Shown: one piece after another, positions 7,533 to 15,900 of the stretch | How the letters are laid out: each line of letters opens with the position of its first letter | Position numbering within the stretch: position 1 is the stretch's first letter | NCBI GenBank assembly: GCA_017440925.1 | Contig: JAFSAP010000041.1 | Location: 1-53,279 of the forward strand | DNA: 53,279 nucleotides | Reading direction: 5' to 3' | Source: Oscillospiraceae bacterium | Lineage (GTDB): Bacteria; Bacillota; Clostridia; Oscillospirales; Oscillospiraceae | Notes under the pieces: model-generated | The model's input: the letters and a program-made list of their open reading frames with translations, nothing else | Databases searched by the model: none | Told to the model about the DNA's origin: nothing | Made by a program: the position numbers and the translations under genes

Positions 7533-8702
7533 TTAAACAAAAGAGTCGGTCAGATAGTGGACAGTATGGACGGTTTTTCCGCCTTTGGTATAAATGCGGG
7601 GAACCCGGCGGCTGATGCCGGATACGAATTCATAGTTAAAGCTGTCAGCAGCGGCAGAAATTTGCTCCATGGTGATGGCTTCCCTGCCGAATTTTCCCAC
7701 CAGAACCACCCGGTCATTGACGGCCACATCGGGAATGCCGGTCACATCCACCATCATCTGGTCCATGCAGATGCGGCCCAGAATGGGGGCTTTCCGTCCG
7801 TGGATCAGCACATAAAACTTTCCGGACAGGTTCCGGCGGTAGCCGTCGGCATAGCCCACGGGAATGGTGGCCACAGTGGTGGGACGGGTGGTGACGTAGG
7901 TGCCGCCGTAGCTGATTTCCCGTCCGGCGGGCAGGGTCTTTACATGGGTCACGCGGCTGAGCCACTGCAGGGCAGGCTCCAGCTTCAGCAGGGCAGGATC
8001 CACTTCGCCGCTGGGATACATGCCATAGGTGATGATACCGGAGCGTACCATTTCATAGTGGCGGGAGAAGTTCATCAGTCCGGCAGAATTATTCAAATGC
8101 CGGATCGGAATGCGGACACCCCGCTGGCACAGCAGATCACAGAAATGGTCAAACCGGTCTGCCTGCTGCTTTGCCCGGGACAGGTCTGCGCAGTCGGCGG
8201 TGGCAAAGTGGCTGAAGATGCCCTCAGCATGGAGCAGAGGCAGGGCGGCGATCTTTGCGCAGAGGTCAGCATCTTCTTCCGTGACCTGGAATCCGATGCG
8301 GCTCATGCCGGTATCCACGGCAATGTGGAACCGGGCAGTAACACCCACCGACTGGGCGGCATCCGACAGGGCAAGCGCATCTTCGTACCGGTAGATGGTT
8401 GGACGGATGTTTTCCATAATGGCGGTGGGAAAAGCGTTCACCGGGGTATGGCCCAGGATCAGAATGGGGTTGCGCAGGCCGGCCCGCCGCAGTTCCATGG
8501 CTTCCAGCATAGAGCTGACGCCGAAAAAGCTGCATTTTTCCTGGAGCAGCCTGCCCACCTGGACAGCACCGTGGCCGTAGGCATCGGCTTTGATAACGGC
8601 CATTACCGGGACACCGGCCTTCCGGCAGACGGCATCAAAGTTCCGCTCAATGGCATCCAGGTCGATTTTGACCCGGGTATTGTCGAAATTCAAAAGAATC
8701 AT
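7533..8702 (-). CDS. alr: Alanine racemase
   Basis: PLP enzyme making D-alanine for peptidoglycan. The 389-aa product has PLP-lysine Lys38 in VMAVIKADAYGHG, an SRIGF motif, and the C-terminal barrel with catalytic Tyr in SYGGTYVTTRP and IGRICMDQMMVD. The ORF stays open far upstream, but homology begins at MILLNFDNTRVKIDLDAIERN, so 8702 is chosen. The RBS there (AGCGAG) is weak, so the start is less certain than the identity. Confidence 0.93.
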   Translation of the reverse strand: MILLNFDNTRVKIDLDAIERNFDAVCRKAGVPVMAVIKADAYGHGAVQVGRLLQEKCSFFGVSSMLEAMELRRAGLRNPILILGHTPVNAFPTAIMENIRPTIYRYEDALALSDAAQSVGVTARFHIAVDTGMSRIGFQVTEEDADLCAKIAALPLLHAEGIFSHFATADCADLSRAKQQADRFDHFCDLLCQRGVRIPIRHLNNSAGLMNFSRHYEMVRSGIITYGMYPSGEVDPALLKLEPALQWLSRVTHVKTLPAGREISYGGTYVTTRPTTVATIPVGYADGYRRNLSGKFYVLIHGRKAPILGRICMDQMMVDVTGIPDVAVNDRVVLVGKFGREAITMEQISAAADSFNYEFVSGISRRVPRIYTKGGKTVHTVHYLTDSFV

Positions 8703-8782
8703 CTCGCTTGGACATAGTTTTACCCATTTTAGCATAAAAACGCAGAAAAGTAAACCCGACAGTTTCTTAAAGAAAATATAAG

Positions 8783-8809
8783 AAGGCGCTGCCGTTACAG
8801 CAGCGCCTT
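8783..8809 (-). terminator. Terminator after the purine phosphoribosyltransferase gene
   Basis: 10-bp arms AAGGCGCTGC / GCAGCGCCTT. Read on the minus strand it follows the PRT stop and is trailed by an A/T-rich tract. Confidence 0.7.
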
Positions 8810-8823
8810 GTGGATGTATGGTA

Positions 8824-9378
8824 TTAGCCCATGATGGTGCCGTCGGGGTTGAACAGGGGCAGCTTTTCCAGATAGATGAGGTCGGGGCGCTCCTGGGCAT
8901 CGCCCTCAGCCAGAATGGCCATCCGGCCGCAGATCTCACCGCCAGCCTTTTCCACCAATGCTTCCAGAGCCTTCAGGCTTTCGCCGGTGGAGATGACATC
9001 GTCCACGACCAGAATTTTCTTGCCCTTCATCAGTGCAGCGTCGGCACCGTCCAGGTACAGCTTCTGCTCCTTGGCGGTGGTGATGGAGTTGACGGTGACG
9101 CTGAAAATGTCCCGCATGTACAGCTTGGGGCCTTTCCGGGCCAGAATGTACTTGGCATCGCCTGCCTGGCGGGCCATTTCGTGGGCCAGGGGAATGCCCT
9201 TGGCTTCGGCAGTGATGATGTAGTCGTATTCGGGGGCGCGGGCCAGCAGTTCCCGGGCACAGGCAACGGTCAGCTCCTGGTCGCCGAAGATGACGAAACC
9301 GGCAATGTACAGCTTGTCATTTACGGGGCAGATGGGCAGGTCCCGCTCCAGACCTGCAACGGTCATTCTGTAATACAT
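8824..9378 (-). CDS. Purine phosphoribosyltransferase (Apt/Xpt-like)
   Basis: Type I PRTase (184 aa) that would couple a purine base to PRPP. The PRPP-binding motif KILVVDDVISTGESL lies near residues 118-133, preceded by EAKGIPLAHEMAR and ARKGPKLY, an arrangement like adenine/xanthine PRTases. The base specificity cannot be told from the sequence. It lies 68 bp downstream of purine nucleoside phosphorylase, which supplies free bases, and has its own promoter. RBS AAAGGAGC. Confidence 0.82.
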   Translation of the reverse strand: MYYRMTVAGLERDLPICPVNDKLYIAGFVIFGDQELTVACARELLARAPEYDYIITAEAKGIPLAHEMARQAGDAKYILARKGPKLYMRDIFSVTVNSITTAKEQKLYLDGADAALMKGKKILVVDDVISTGESLKALEALVEKAGGEICGRMAILAEGDAQERPDLIYLEKLPLFNPDGTIMG

Positions 9379-9414
9379 GGAAAAATCGCTCCTTTTTTAT
9401 TCTCTTCAATAACG

Positions 9415-9442
9415 ATTATACTATCCATATTGGGAAAGTCAA
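9415..9442 (-). promoter_or_regulatory. Promoter of the purine PRT gene
   Basis: On the minus strand: TTGACT, 16-bp spacer, TATAAT. The layout is identical to the PNP promoter at 10302-10329. Confidence 0.7.
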
Positions 9443-9446
9443 GAAA

Positions 9447-10265
9447 TTACAGTGTCTTTATGATCACATCCATCAGATTTTGGAAGGTATCGTGAACCCG
9501 GGCGGCACTCTCCATCACATCACTGTGGTCCAGCTTCAGGGGCAGCACACCGGCAGCCATGTTGGTGACACAGCTGACACCCACCACCTGCATACCGCAG
9601 TGACCGGCCACCAGTGCCTCGGGTACAGTGGACATACCCACGGCATCTGCACCCAGCACCCGGAACATACGGATCTCCGCAGGGGTTTCGTAGTTGGGGC
9701 CGGAGTACATGGCATATACGCCCTCCTGCAGGGGAATGCCTGCCTCCTTTGCAGCCTCCCGGATGGCAGCCCGGAGGTCGGCAGTATACAGGTCGGACAT
9801 ATCCGGGAACCGGGGGCCGAAAGCATCCAGATTGGGTCCGATGAGGGGATTCATACCGGAATAGTTGATGTGGTCGGCAATCAGCATCAGATCACCGGGA
9901 TGGAAGGCGGTATTCACGCCGCCGGCGGCATTGGTCAGCACCAACTGCTTTACCCCCAGAGCGGCCAGCACACGAATGGGCAGGGTGATCTCCCGCATGG
10001 AAAGACCCTCGTAGTAATGGATCCGCCCCTGGAGCATGACCACGGTCTTTCCCTGTTTTCTGCCGAATACCAGAGCGCCGGTGTGTCCCTCAATGGTGGG
10101 CAGGGGGAAATTGGGAATGTCGGCAAAGGGGATGCAGATACGATCTTCCAGAGTATCGGCGTAGTCACCCAGGCCGCTGCCCAGCACAAGGCCAATGGTG
10201 GGTCTGAGATCCACATGCGCTTTCAGATACTCTGCTGCAGCAGTAATTTTTGCTGTGAGCTCCAT
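9447..10265 (-). CDS. Purine-nucleoside phosphorylase (trimeric PNP family)
   Basis: 272 aa, the usual length of PunA/PNP-II enzymes that phosphorolyse inosine and guanosine. Recognisable motifs are VLGSGLGDYAD (phosphate loop), GRIHYYEG, VLTNAAGGV and the family signature GADAVGMSTVPE with active-site Glu in SGPNYETPAE. RBS AAAGGAGTG. It forms a salvage pair with the downstream PRTase. Confidence 0.93.
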   Translation of the reverse strand: MELTAKITAAAEYLKAHVDLRPTIGLVLGSGLGDYADTLEDRICIPFADIPNFPLPTIEGHTGALVFGRKQGKTVVMLQGRIHYYEGLSMREITLPIRVLAALGVKQLVLTNAAGGVNTAFHPGDLMLIADHINYSGMNPLIGPNLDAFGPRFPDMSDLYTADLRAAIREAAKEAGIPLQEGVYAMYSGPNYETPAEIRMFRVLGADAVGMSTVPEALVAGHCGMQVVGVSCVTNMAAGVLPLKLDHSDVMESAARVHDTFQNLMDVIIKTL

Positions 10266-10301
10266 GGAAACACACTCCTTTTTACTGAATAATATAATTT
10301 T

Positions 10302-10329
10302 ATTATATGGGCCACCCCGGAAAAGTCAA
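10302..10329 (-). promoter_or_regulatory. Promoter of the PNP gene
   Basis: On the minus strand: TTGACT, 16-bp spacer, TATAAT, about 40 bp before the start codon. The short leader leaves no room for a purine riboswitch. Confidence 0.7.
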
Positions 10330-10388
10330 GTCCAGTCCTTAAACAACCCCAAAAGAGAGAATGAGGATATGATATATTTAGAAAATTA

Positions 10389-10417
10389 TTGCATTCACAG
10401 ACAGAGAACAGTATAAT
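10389..10417 (+). promoter_or_regulatory. Promoter of the DUF2703 gene
   Basis: TTGCAT, exactly 17-bp spacer, TATAAT; about 37 bp before the start codon. Confidence 0.7.
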
Positions 10418-10453
10418 TGATATATGAAAGAGAAAGCAAAGGAGGAACAAATC

Positions 10454-10954
10454 ATGGAGAAAAAAGTTGCGATTGAATATCTGTATCTGGATTTGAATAC
10501 CTGCGACCGTTGTGTGGGAACGGATGCTATTCTGGATGAGGTGGTATCCACCTTGCAGCCTGCACTGGAACTGGCAGGATATGAGGTCTGCTATGAAAAG
10601 CGGGAGATGACCACAGTCAAGGATGCGGTGAAATACGAATTCCTTTCTTCTCCTACCATCCGGGTGAATGGGGAAGATATCTGCGGTGCTGTGAAGGAAA
10701 ATGCCTGCGGCTGCTGCAGTGATATCAGCGGTACGGCTGTAACCTGCCGTGTTTTCACCTATGAGGGAAAGGACTATGAAGTGCCGCCCAAAGCAATGCT
10801 GGCGGAGGAAATTCTTCGCCGCGTATTTGGCGGAACCCTGGAAAAAACACCCAGGGAGGCCTATGTGCTGCCCCAGAATCTGAAGGATTTCTACAGAGGC
10901 AAGATGACAAAGAACGTAAAATGCTGCTGCGGCGGAAGCAGTGACTGTTGTTAA
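10454..10954 (+). CDS. DUF2703 thioredoxin-fold-like protein with Cys-rich C-terminus
   Basis: 166-aa cytoplasmic protein. The N-terminus IEYLYLDLNTCDRCVGTD carries a CxxC at about residues 17-20 after a beta strand, as in DUF2703/thioredoxin-like domains. A middle ENACGCC and a C-terminal CCCGGSSDCC make it very cysteine-rich, and it ends in Cys-Cys-COOH. A redox or soft-metal-binding role is inferred, not shown. Start at 10454 chosen because AAAGGAGG precedes it; an upstream ATG at 10424 lacks one. Confidence 0.72.
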   Translation: MEKKVAIEYLYLDLNTCDRCVGTDAILDEVVSTLQPALELAGYEVCYEKREMTTVKDAVKYEFLSSPTIRVNGEDICGAVKENACGCCSDISGTAVTCRVFTYEGKDYEVPPKAMLAEEILRRVFGGTLEKTPREAYVLPQNLKDFYRGKMTKNVKCCCGGSSDCC

Positions 10955-11042
10955 GAATCCGTGAAGCCTGCACCGGACTACTTGATATTTCTGGAATCTG
11001 TGGGTATAATGTCCCAAACAGAAAACAAAAAGGAGTATTGTG

Positions 11043-11837
11043 ATGCTGGATTTTGTAAAGTCGCTTTTTGACGGTGAAGTTTTGGAAAAACTGCTGTTTT
11101 CTCTGATTCTGCTGGTGATCGGCATTCTGGCAATCCGGATTGTTATGGTGATTCTGAAACGGGGACTGAAAAAGACAAAGCTGGAGAAGGCTGCCCATAC
11201 CCTGATCACCTCCCTTGCCAGTGTTGTGCTGTACATCCTTCTGGGACTGAGCGTTGCCTCTGCGGTGGGAATCGATGTCACCGGCATCGTGGCTCTGGCC
11301 AGTGTGCTGACCCTGTCCCTTTCCCTGGCCCTGCAGAATATGCTGGCCAATGTGATCGGCGGATTTACCCTGCTGTATACCCAGCCCTTCCATTCCGGCG
11401 ATTATGTGGAGATCGCCATGCAGGGCGGTACCGTTCAGGAGATCAACATGAGCTATACCAAGCTGCTGACGCCGGACAACAAAGCCATCTCCATCCCCAA
11501 TTCCGCTGTGGTGGCGGCCCAGATCGTCAATTATTCCGCAGAATCCACCCGCCGGGTGGATGTGCCGGTAACGGTTTCCCAGGAGATCCCCACCCAGAAG
11601 GTCATCGATGCCCTGGCTTTGGCAGGAACATTGGACAATGTGCTGCTGGAGCCGGCTCCCGGCGCGGTGGTCACTGGTTATGGGGAAGGTGTCATCAACT
11701 ACAGCCTCCGGGTCTGGGTGAAAACCGAGGATTACTGGGATGTGTTCTTTGCAGTGAACCAGCGGGTCAAGCAGATCTTTGACGAGCAGGGCATTGCCAT
11801 GGCCTATACGCACTTAAATGTGCATCTGCATCAGTAA
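11043..11837 (+). CDS. Small-conductance mechanosensitive channel (MscS family)
   Basis: 264-aa membrane channel that would release solutes on hypo-osmotic shock. It has TM1 (about 20-42), TM2 (58-80), and the pore helix/TM3 region with LALQNMLANVIGGFTL, then the MscS beta domain (HSGDYVEIAMQGGTVQEINMSYTKL is its family hallmark, only partly needed). The ATG at 11043 is preferred over the adjacent GTG at 11040 by spacing from AAGGAG. Confidence 0.92.
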   Translation: MLDFVKSLFDGEVLEKLLFSLILLVIGILAIRIVMVILKRGLKKTKLEKAAHTLITSLASVVLYILLGLSVASAVGIDVTGIVALASVLTLSLSLALQNMLANVIGGFTLLYTQPFHSGDYVEIAMQGGTVQEINMSYTKLLTPDNKAISIPNSAVVAAQIVNYSAESTRRVDVPVTVSQEIPTQKVIDALALAGTLDNVLLEPAPGAVVTGYGEGVINYSLRVWVKTEDYWDVFFAVNQRVKQIFDEQGIAMAYTHLNVHLHQ

Positions 11838-11842
11838 ACACC

Positions 11843-11870
11843 AAAAGGCACGCACAAAGCGTGCCTTTTT
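11843..11870 (+). terminator. Terminator of the MscS gene, converging with bofA
   Basis: 11-bp arms AAAAGGCACGC / GCGTGCCTTTT with loop ACAAA, followed by T residues. It abuts the bofA stop codon and is probably bidirectional. Confidence 0.85.
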
Positions 11871-12125
11871 CTATGCCCCCATTTCCAGCAGGGCGATCAG
11901 GCCGATTCCCGGCAGTCCGAAAAAACCTGCAACGGCTACTGTAACCGCATTGACGGGAAGATAGATCCCGGTGAAACCGGAGACGGTATTCAGCAGCCAC
12001 AGGCACAGAAAGCCGCAGGCGGCGTGGATGGTCAGCTTGCCTATCAGCTTTATGGGCAGCAGGAGCATCCGCACCAGAAAAATGCCAAGCAGAACGGGAA
12101 TCATCAGCGTTACAAAATTTTCCAT
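11871..12125 (-). CDS. bofA: Sigma-K processing inhibitor BofA
   Basis: 84-aa integral membrane protein with three hydrophobic stretches and the C-terminal signature NAVTVAVAGFFGLPGIGLI, typical of BofA, which holds the SpoIVFB protease inactive until SpoIVB cleaves SpoIVFA. Start at 12125 is supported by CGGAGG; an in-frame ATG at 12158 is not. In many Clostridia bofA persists even where SpoIVFA is absent. Confidence 0.88.
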   Translation of the reverse strand: MENFVTLMIPVLLGIFLVRMLLLPIKLIGKLTIHAACGFLCLWLLNTVSGFTGIYLPVNAVTVAVAGFFGLPGIGLIALLEMGA

Positions 12126-12149
12126 GAAAACCTCCGAATCATATGAAAA

Positions 12150-12359
12150 AACCGGCACATACTAAGTCCGGACAGCAAAGAAAACCGCAGCTTCCCCGTG
12201 ACGACGAAGGAATCCGCATTTTCGGCCCTGTCAAGTGTGTCACCGCAGATGCGCAGCGGTCTGGCGCGAAAAGCGGGTGAGTGGGGAACAGCTTGCCTGC
12301 GTACATTCTGCCACATGGACGATGCAAAAAAAGCAGAACCGGGGGATCCCCGGTTTTTT
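12150..12359 (+). ncRNA. Candidate structured RNA ending at an intrinsic terminator
   Basis: No ORF covers this part of the bofA-dnaD intergenic gap. It ends in a strong terminator (AACCGGGG / CCCCGGTT, 12337-12355, then T4). Upstream lie nested complementary segments: AGCTTCCCC pairs with GGGGAACAGCT (bulged), ACCGC pairs with GCGGT, and GTCC pairs with GGAC near the ends. The length (about 200 nt) suits a 6S-like RNA, but I could not match a conserved family, and no clear promoter was found. The opposite strand serves as bofA upstream region. Confidence 0.35.
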
Positions 12360-12456
12360 GCTGTTTTTAGGGGCTGAGAAGGGGCATTTCCACAATATCC
12401 TGTGGTGCAACAAAAAACGGAAAGGAATTTGGGGAAATTTCTCAGTTCATTTTTCG

Positions 12457-12485
12457 TTGTGAAAGGGGGGAAGCTATGGTATAAT
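12457..12485 (+). promoter_or_regulatory. Promoter of the primosome operon
   Basis: TTGTGA, 17-bp spacer containing a G6 run, TATAAT. The in-frame ATG at 12484 falls inside the -10, which argues for the start at 12520. Confidence 0.7.
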
Positions 12486-12519
12486 GACAGTGATTGACAA
12501 AAAACGCGAGGATACAAAG

Positions 12520-13404
12520 ATGATCACAGATGCAGTGGCAATTCCGCAGAGCGATGTGCGGAAACTCCTGTCTGCGGCCAGTGCCGATGCGGCGCTGCTG
12601 TACATATTTTTAAACAGCGGAAACCGGCCGGAGGAAGCAGGCAAAAATTTGAATATGAGCGAGGCGCGGCTTGGCTGTGCCGGGGCCACCCTGCGGCAGC
12701 TGGGCCTGTGGCCGGAGCAGCAGCCCAGCCATATCCTATCCGGAGAGCGGCCCAGCTATGGCGAAGCAGATGTACTGAAAGCCATGGATGGGGATGTGGA
12801 TTTCCGCAGCCTTTACGGGGAAGTGCAGCGGCTGCTGGGCAGAAGCCTGAATACAGAGGAACTGAAGATCCTTCTGGGGTTTGTCCGGTATCTGGGACTA
12901 TCCAATGATGTGATCTCTGTGCTGATCTGTTACTGCAAGGAGCGGGCCCGTCAGCGGGGCAGCTCCCGGAACCCCAGTCTGCGTACCATCGAGAAGGAAG
13001 CTTATGCCTGGGCAGAGCGGGGCATCGATACTGTGGAAGCGGCAGCAGCCTTTATCCAGACCCAGAATGTCCGCAATTCCCGGCTTCGCCGTTTGATGGA
13101 TCAGCTGCAGATCCGGGGCAGGAGTCTGACTCCGGCAGAGGAGCGGTATGCCCAAAGCTGGCTGGACATGGGCTTTGCAGAGGAAGTCATCGCCATGGCC
13201 TATGAGCGTACCTGTCTCAATACCGGCGGCCTCAACTGGGCCTATATGAATAAGATCTTGCAGCGCTGGCATGAGCAGAATCTGCATAGTGCCGAAGCTG
13301 TCCAGTCCGGCGACCGGAAGCAGGTGCCAAAGGGTGCATCCGGTCAGCTGGGGGATGCGGAAATGGAAGCCATCCAGCAGCTGCTGCGCAAACGGGAGGG
13401 ATAA
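12520..13404 (+). CDS. DnaD-domain primosome protein
   Basis: 294-aa protein with two winged-helix/DnaD-type regions. The C-terminal block (YAQSWLDMGFAEEVIAMAYE, then YMNKILQRWHEQ) is the DnaD/DnaB-II motif seen in replication-initiation and phage-type proteins. It would remodel DNA and help load the helicase via the DnaC-type ATPase encoded 3 bp downstream. Start by GAGGAT spacing. The pairing is the usual Clostridial arrangement for the DnaD/DnaI module. Confidence 0.87.
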   Translation: MITDAVAIPQSDVRKLLSAASADAALLYIFLNSGNRPEEAGKNLNMSEARLGCAGATLRQLGLWPEQQPSHILSGERPSYGEADVLKAMDGDVDFRSLYGEVQRLLGRSLNTEELKILLGFVRYLGLSNDVISVLICYCKERARQRGSSRNPSLRTIEKEAYAWAERGIDTVEAAAAFIQTQNVRNSRLRRLMDQLQIRGRSLTPAEERYAQSWLDMGFAEEVIAMAYERTCLNTGGLNWAYMNKILQRWHEQNLHSAEAVQSGDRKQVPKGASGQLGDAEMEAIQQLLRKREG

Positions 13405-13407
13405 CCT

Positions 13408-14391
13408 ATGGCATACAGTGCAGAAGTGGTCAACCGTGCCCGGGCAAGACTGGCCCAGGCGAGGGAGGACCGGGAATCCGAAAACCGGCAGCATCTGGCA
13501 GAAGGCTATGCCAGGGTGCCCCGAATCCGGGAAATCGATATGGAACTGCGCCGCACCATGGCCCAGGCAGCCCAGGCGGCTTTTCTCCAGGGCAGTGACG
13601 GCCGTGCGGAGATGGACAGTGTGCGGCAGCGGAATCTGAAGCTGCAGCAGGAGCGGGCAGCTCTGGCAGCCATGTATTTTGAAGAGGGCTATCTGGATGA
13701 CAGCCCCATCTGTGACCGCTGCGGCGGCAGCGGCTATGTGGGCAGCACCATGTGCGAGTGTTTGCAGGAACTGTGCCGCCAGGAACAGAAAAAGGAAGTT
13801 TCCATCCTCTCCGGCAATAAGGATACCTTTCAGCAGTTCCGGTTGGACTATTATTCCGACCGGATCGATCCCAAGCTGGGATTCAGTCACCGGGAAATCA
13901 TGGCAGAGACTTTGCATACCTGCCGGAACTATGCGGCAACATTCAGCGCAAGATCCGGAAATCTGCTGTTTGTGGGTGGAACGGGCCTGGGTAAGACCTA
14001 CCTTTCCGCCTGCATTGCCCGGGTCGTGGCAGACCGGGGATACGGCGTGGTATATGAAACAGCCTCCCATCTGTTTGCCAAGCTGGAACGGGCAAAATTC
14101 GGCGGCGATGAGCAGGCCAGAAAAGAGACGGAGAAATATACTGCCTGTGACTTGCTGATCATCGATGATCTGGGCACAGAGATGCCCGGGCAGTTTGTGA
14201 CGGCTGCACTCTACAGCCTGGTGAATGACCGGCTTTTGGAGGGAAAGCCCATGGTGATCTCCACCAATCTGAATGTGAACGAGATGGGGCTGCGTTATTC
14301 TCCCCAGATCGCCTCCCGGCTCCATGGTGGTTTTACCCGGCTGACCTTTGTGGGGGATGATATCCGCATCCAGAAAAGCAAGGAGCGATAA
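13408..14391 (+). CDS. DnaC/DnaI-type helicase loader ATPase
   Basis: 327-aa AAA+ protein that would deliver the DnaB-type helicase. The N-terminal half is helical and contains a zinc-finger-like CDRCGGSGYVGSTMCEC (about residues 103-119). The ATPase half has Walker A GGTGLGKTY, Walker B DLLIIDDLGTE and a sensor region ISTNLN. It lacks the transposase context of IstB and sits directly after the DnaD gene, so replication loading is the best call. Confidence 0.9.
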   Translation: MAYSAEVVNRARARLAQAREDRESENRQHLAEGYARVPRIREIDMELRRTMAQAAQAAFLQGSDGRAEMDSVRQRNLKLQQERAALAAMYFEEGYLDDSPICDRCGGSGYVGSTMCECLQELCRQEQKKEVSILSGNKDTFQQFRLDYYSDRIDPKLGFSHREIMAETLHTCRNYAATFSARSGNLLFVGGTGLGKTYLSACIARVVADRGYGVVYETASHLFAKLERAKFGGDEQARKETEKYTACDLLIIDDLGTEMPGQFVTAALYSLVNDRLLEGKPMVISTNLNVNEMGLRYSPQIASRLHGGFTRLTFVGDDIRIQKSKER

Positions 14392-14392
14392 T

Positions 14393-15037
14393 ATGACGGG
14401 AATCCTGTTTGATTTGGACGGAACCTTACTGAATACCCTGGAAGACCTGACCGATGCCACCAATCATGCCCTCCGGCACTTTGGCTTTCCCCAGCAGACG
14501 CTGGAACAGGTTCGGCGGGCAGTGGGAAATGGCGCGGCCAATCAGATCCGCAGATGCACTCCGGCGGGAACGGCCGAGGAAACGGTGCAGCAGATCCTTT
14601 CTGTGTATAAGCCCTACTATACGGAGCATTGCCAGATCAAAACCAGAGCCTATGATGGGATTCTGGAAGCGCTGGAGGTGCTGTGTCAGCGGTATCCTGT
14701 GGCCATCGTATCCAATAAGCCGGACAGTGCAGTGAAAACCCTTTGCGGGGAATATTTTCCCGGCATCTATGCACAGGGAGAAACCCCGGACTGTCCCCGG
14801 AAACCGGCACCGGATATGGTACATAAGGCGATGCAGTCTATCGGCGTTGACCGCTGCATCTATGTGGGTGACAGTGAGGTGGATGTGCTGACGGCACAGA
14901 ATGCAGAAGTTCCCTGCCTCAGTGTTCTGTGGGGATTCCGGGACAAAGAGGATATGGAAGCGGTGGGTGCAGTTCATTTCTGTGAAGAACCCAGCCAAAT
15001 GGTAGAAAAATTAGAGGAAATGATCCATGGCAAATGA
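14393..15037 (+). CDS. HAD-superfamily phosphatase (phosphoglycolate phosphatase-like)
   Basis: 214-aa HAD hydrolase with motif I LFDLDGTLLNT, motif II IVSNKP, a motif III Lys in PRKPAPDM and motif IV YVGDSEVDV, plus a C1-type helical cap. The substrate is not determined; Gph/PGP-like or nucleotide-phosphate activity is possible. It overlaps the following YfbR-like gene by 11 bp and follows the loader gene by 1 bp. RBS AAGGAGCG. Confidence 0.87.
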   Translation: MTGILFDLDGTLLNTLEDLTDATNHALRHFGFPQQTLEQVRRAVGNGAANQIRRCTPAGTAEETVQQILSVYKPYYTEHCQIKTRAYDGILEALEVLCQRYPVAIVSNKPDSAVKTLCGEYFPGIYAQGETPDCPRKPAPDMVHKAMQSIGVDRCIYVGDSEVDVLTAQNAEVPCLSVLWGFRDKEDMEAVGAVHFCEEPSQMVEKLEEMIHGK

Positions 15038-15602
15038 ATTTTACGCCCTGATGGGCAGAATGCGCTATATCACCCGCTGGGGCCTGATGCGCAATTCCTT
15101 TTCGGAAAATATCCAGGAGCACAGCCACCAGGTGGCAGTCCTGGCCCATGCCCTGGCGCTGATCCGCCGGGATATTCTGAAGCTGGATACCCCTGATCCC
15201 GATAAATGCGCCGTGGCGGCGTTATACCACGATGCTTCGGAGATCCTCACCGGTGACCTGCCTACCCCCATCAAGTACTACAATCCTGATATCAAGGACG
15301 CCTACAAGCAGGTGGAGCGAATCGCCGGAAACCGGCTTCTGGATATGCTGCCGCCGGAACTGCGCTCCAGCTATGAGCACTATGTTTTGGAGGATGATGC
15401 GGCGCTGGAGCCCTTTGTGAAGGCAGCGGATAAGCTGTCGGCCCATATCAAGTGCCTGGAGGAGCAGAAAGCAGGGAATACGGAATTTGATTCCGCTGCC
15501 AAGCAGACCTGGGATTCCATGAAAGCCATGGGCAGGCCTGAACTGGACTGGTTTCTGGAGAACTGCCTGGGTGCCTTCGCACTGAACATCGACCAGCTTT
15601 AA
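15027..15602 (+). CDS. HD-domain 5'-deoxynucleotidase, YfbR type
   Basis: 191-aa metal-dependent HD phosphohydrolase acting on deoxyribonucleoside 5'-monophosphates in the family. Visible signatures are RMRYITRWGLMRN, ENIQEHSHQVA, the HD motif ALYHDASEILTGDLPTPIK and the distal Asp in KAADKLSAHIKCLEE. The full family length suggests it is intact. Last gene of the primosome operon, upstream of tRNA-Leu. Confidence 0.9.
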   Translation: MANEFYALMGRMRYITRWGLMRNSFSENIQEHSHQVAVLAHALALIRRDILKLDTPDPDKCAVAALYHDASEILTGDLPTPIKYYNPDIKDAYKQVERIAGNRLLDMLPPELRSSYEHYVLEDDAALEPFVKAADKLSAHIKCLEEQKAGNTEFDSAAKQTWDSMKAMGRPELDWFLENCLGAFALNIDQL

Positions 15603-15666
15603 TGGCTTTTTTTGCCGCTTTACTTGACGAAAAACGAATAATGTGCTATTATTTTTGAGCGGTAAT

Positions 15667-15753
15667 GCCGTTGTGGTGGAATCGGTAGACACAGGGGACT
15701 TAAAATCCCCCGGTGGCGACACTGTACGGGTTCGAGTCCCGTCAACGGCACCA
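15667..15753 (+). tRNA. tRNA-Leu (anticodon TAA)
   Basis: 87 nt including an encoded CCA. Acceptor GCCGTTG pairs with CAACGGC. The anticodon loop is CTTAAAA in stem GGGGA/TCCCC. It has a class II long variable arm and TTCGAGTC in the T arm. Confidence 0.96.
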
Positions 15754-15763
15754 AATAAAAAAA

Positions 15764-15785
15764 GGAGGCACTAGCCTCCTTTTTT
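15764..15785 (+). terminator. Terminator after tRNA-Leu
   Basis: GGAGGC / GCCTCC with ACTA loop, flanked by an A-tract before and six T after. Confidence 0.85.
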
Positions 15786-15900
15786 ATTTAGTATCGACAA
15801 GGGCAGGGAAAATGCAATTTTTTCTGGTTATCCGGTTTCCGATATGCTAGAATAAAGATGAGAGGAGTTAGGTGAATTCGAATTTGTGGAGGTATGCATT

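Noticed and set aside
10266-10330. Purine riboswitch before the PNP gene
   Set aside because: The leader after the TTGACT/TATAAT promoter is only about 30 nt and has no aptamer-like structure.
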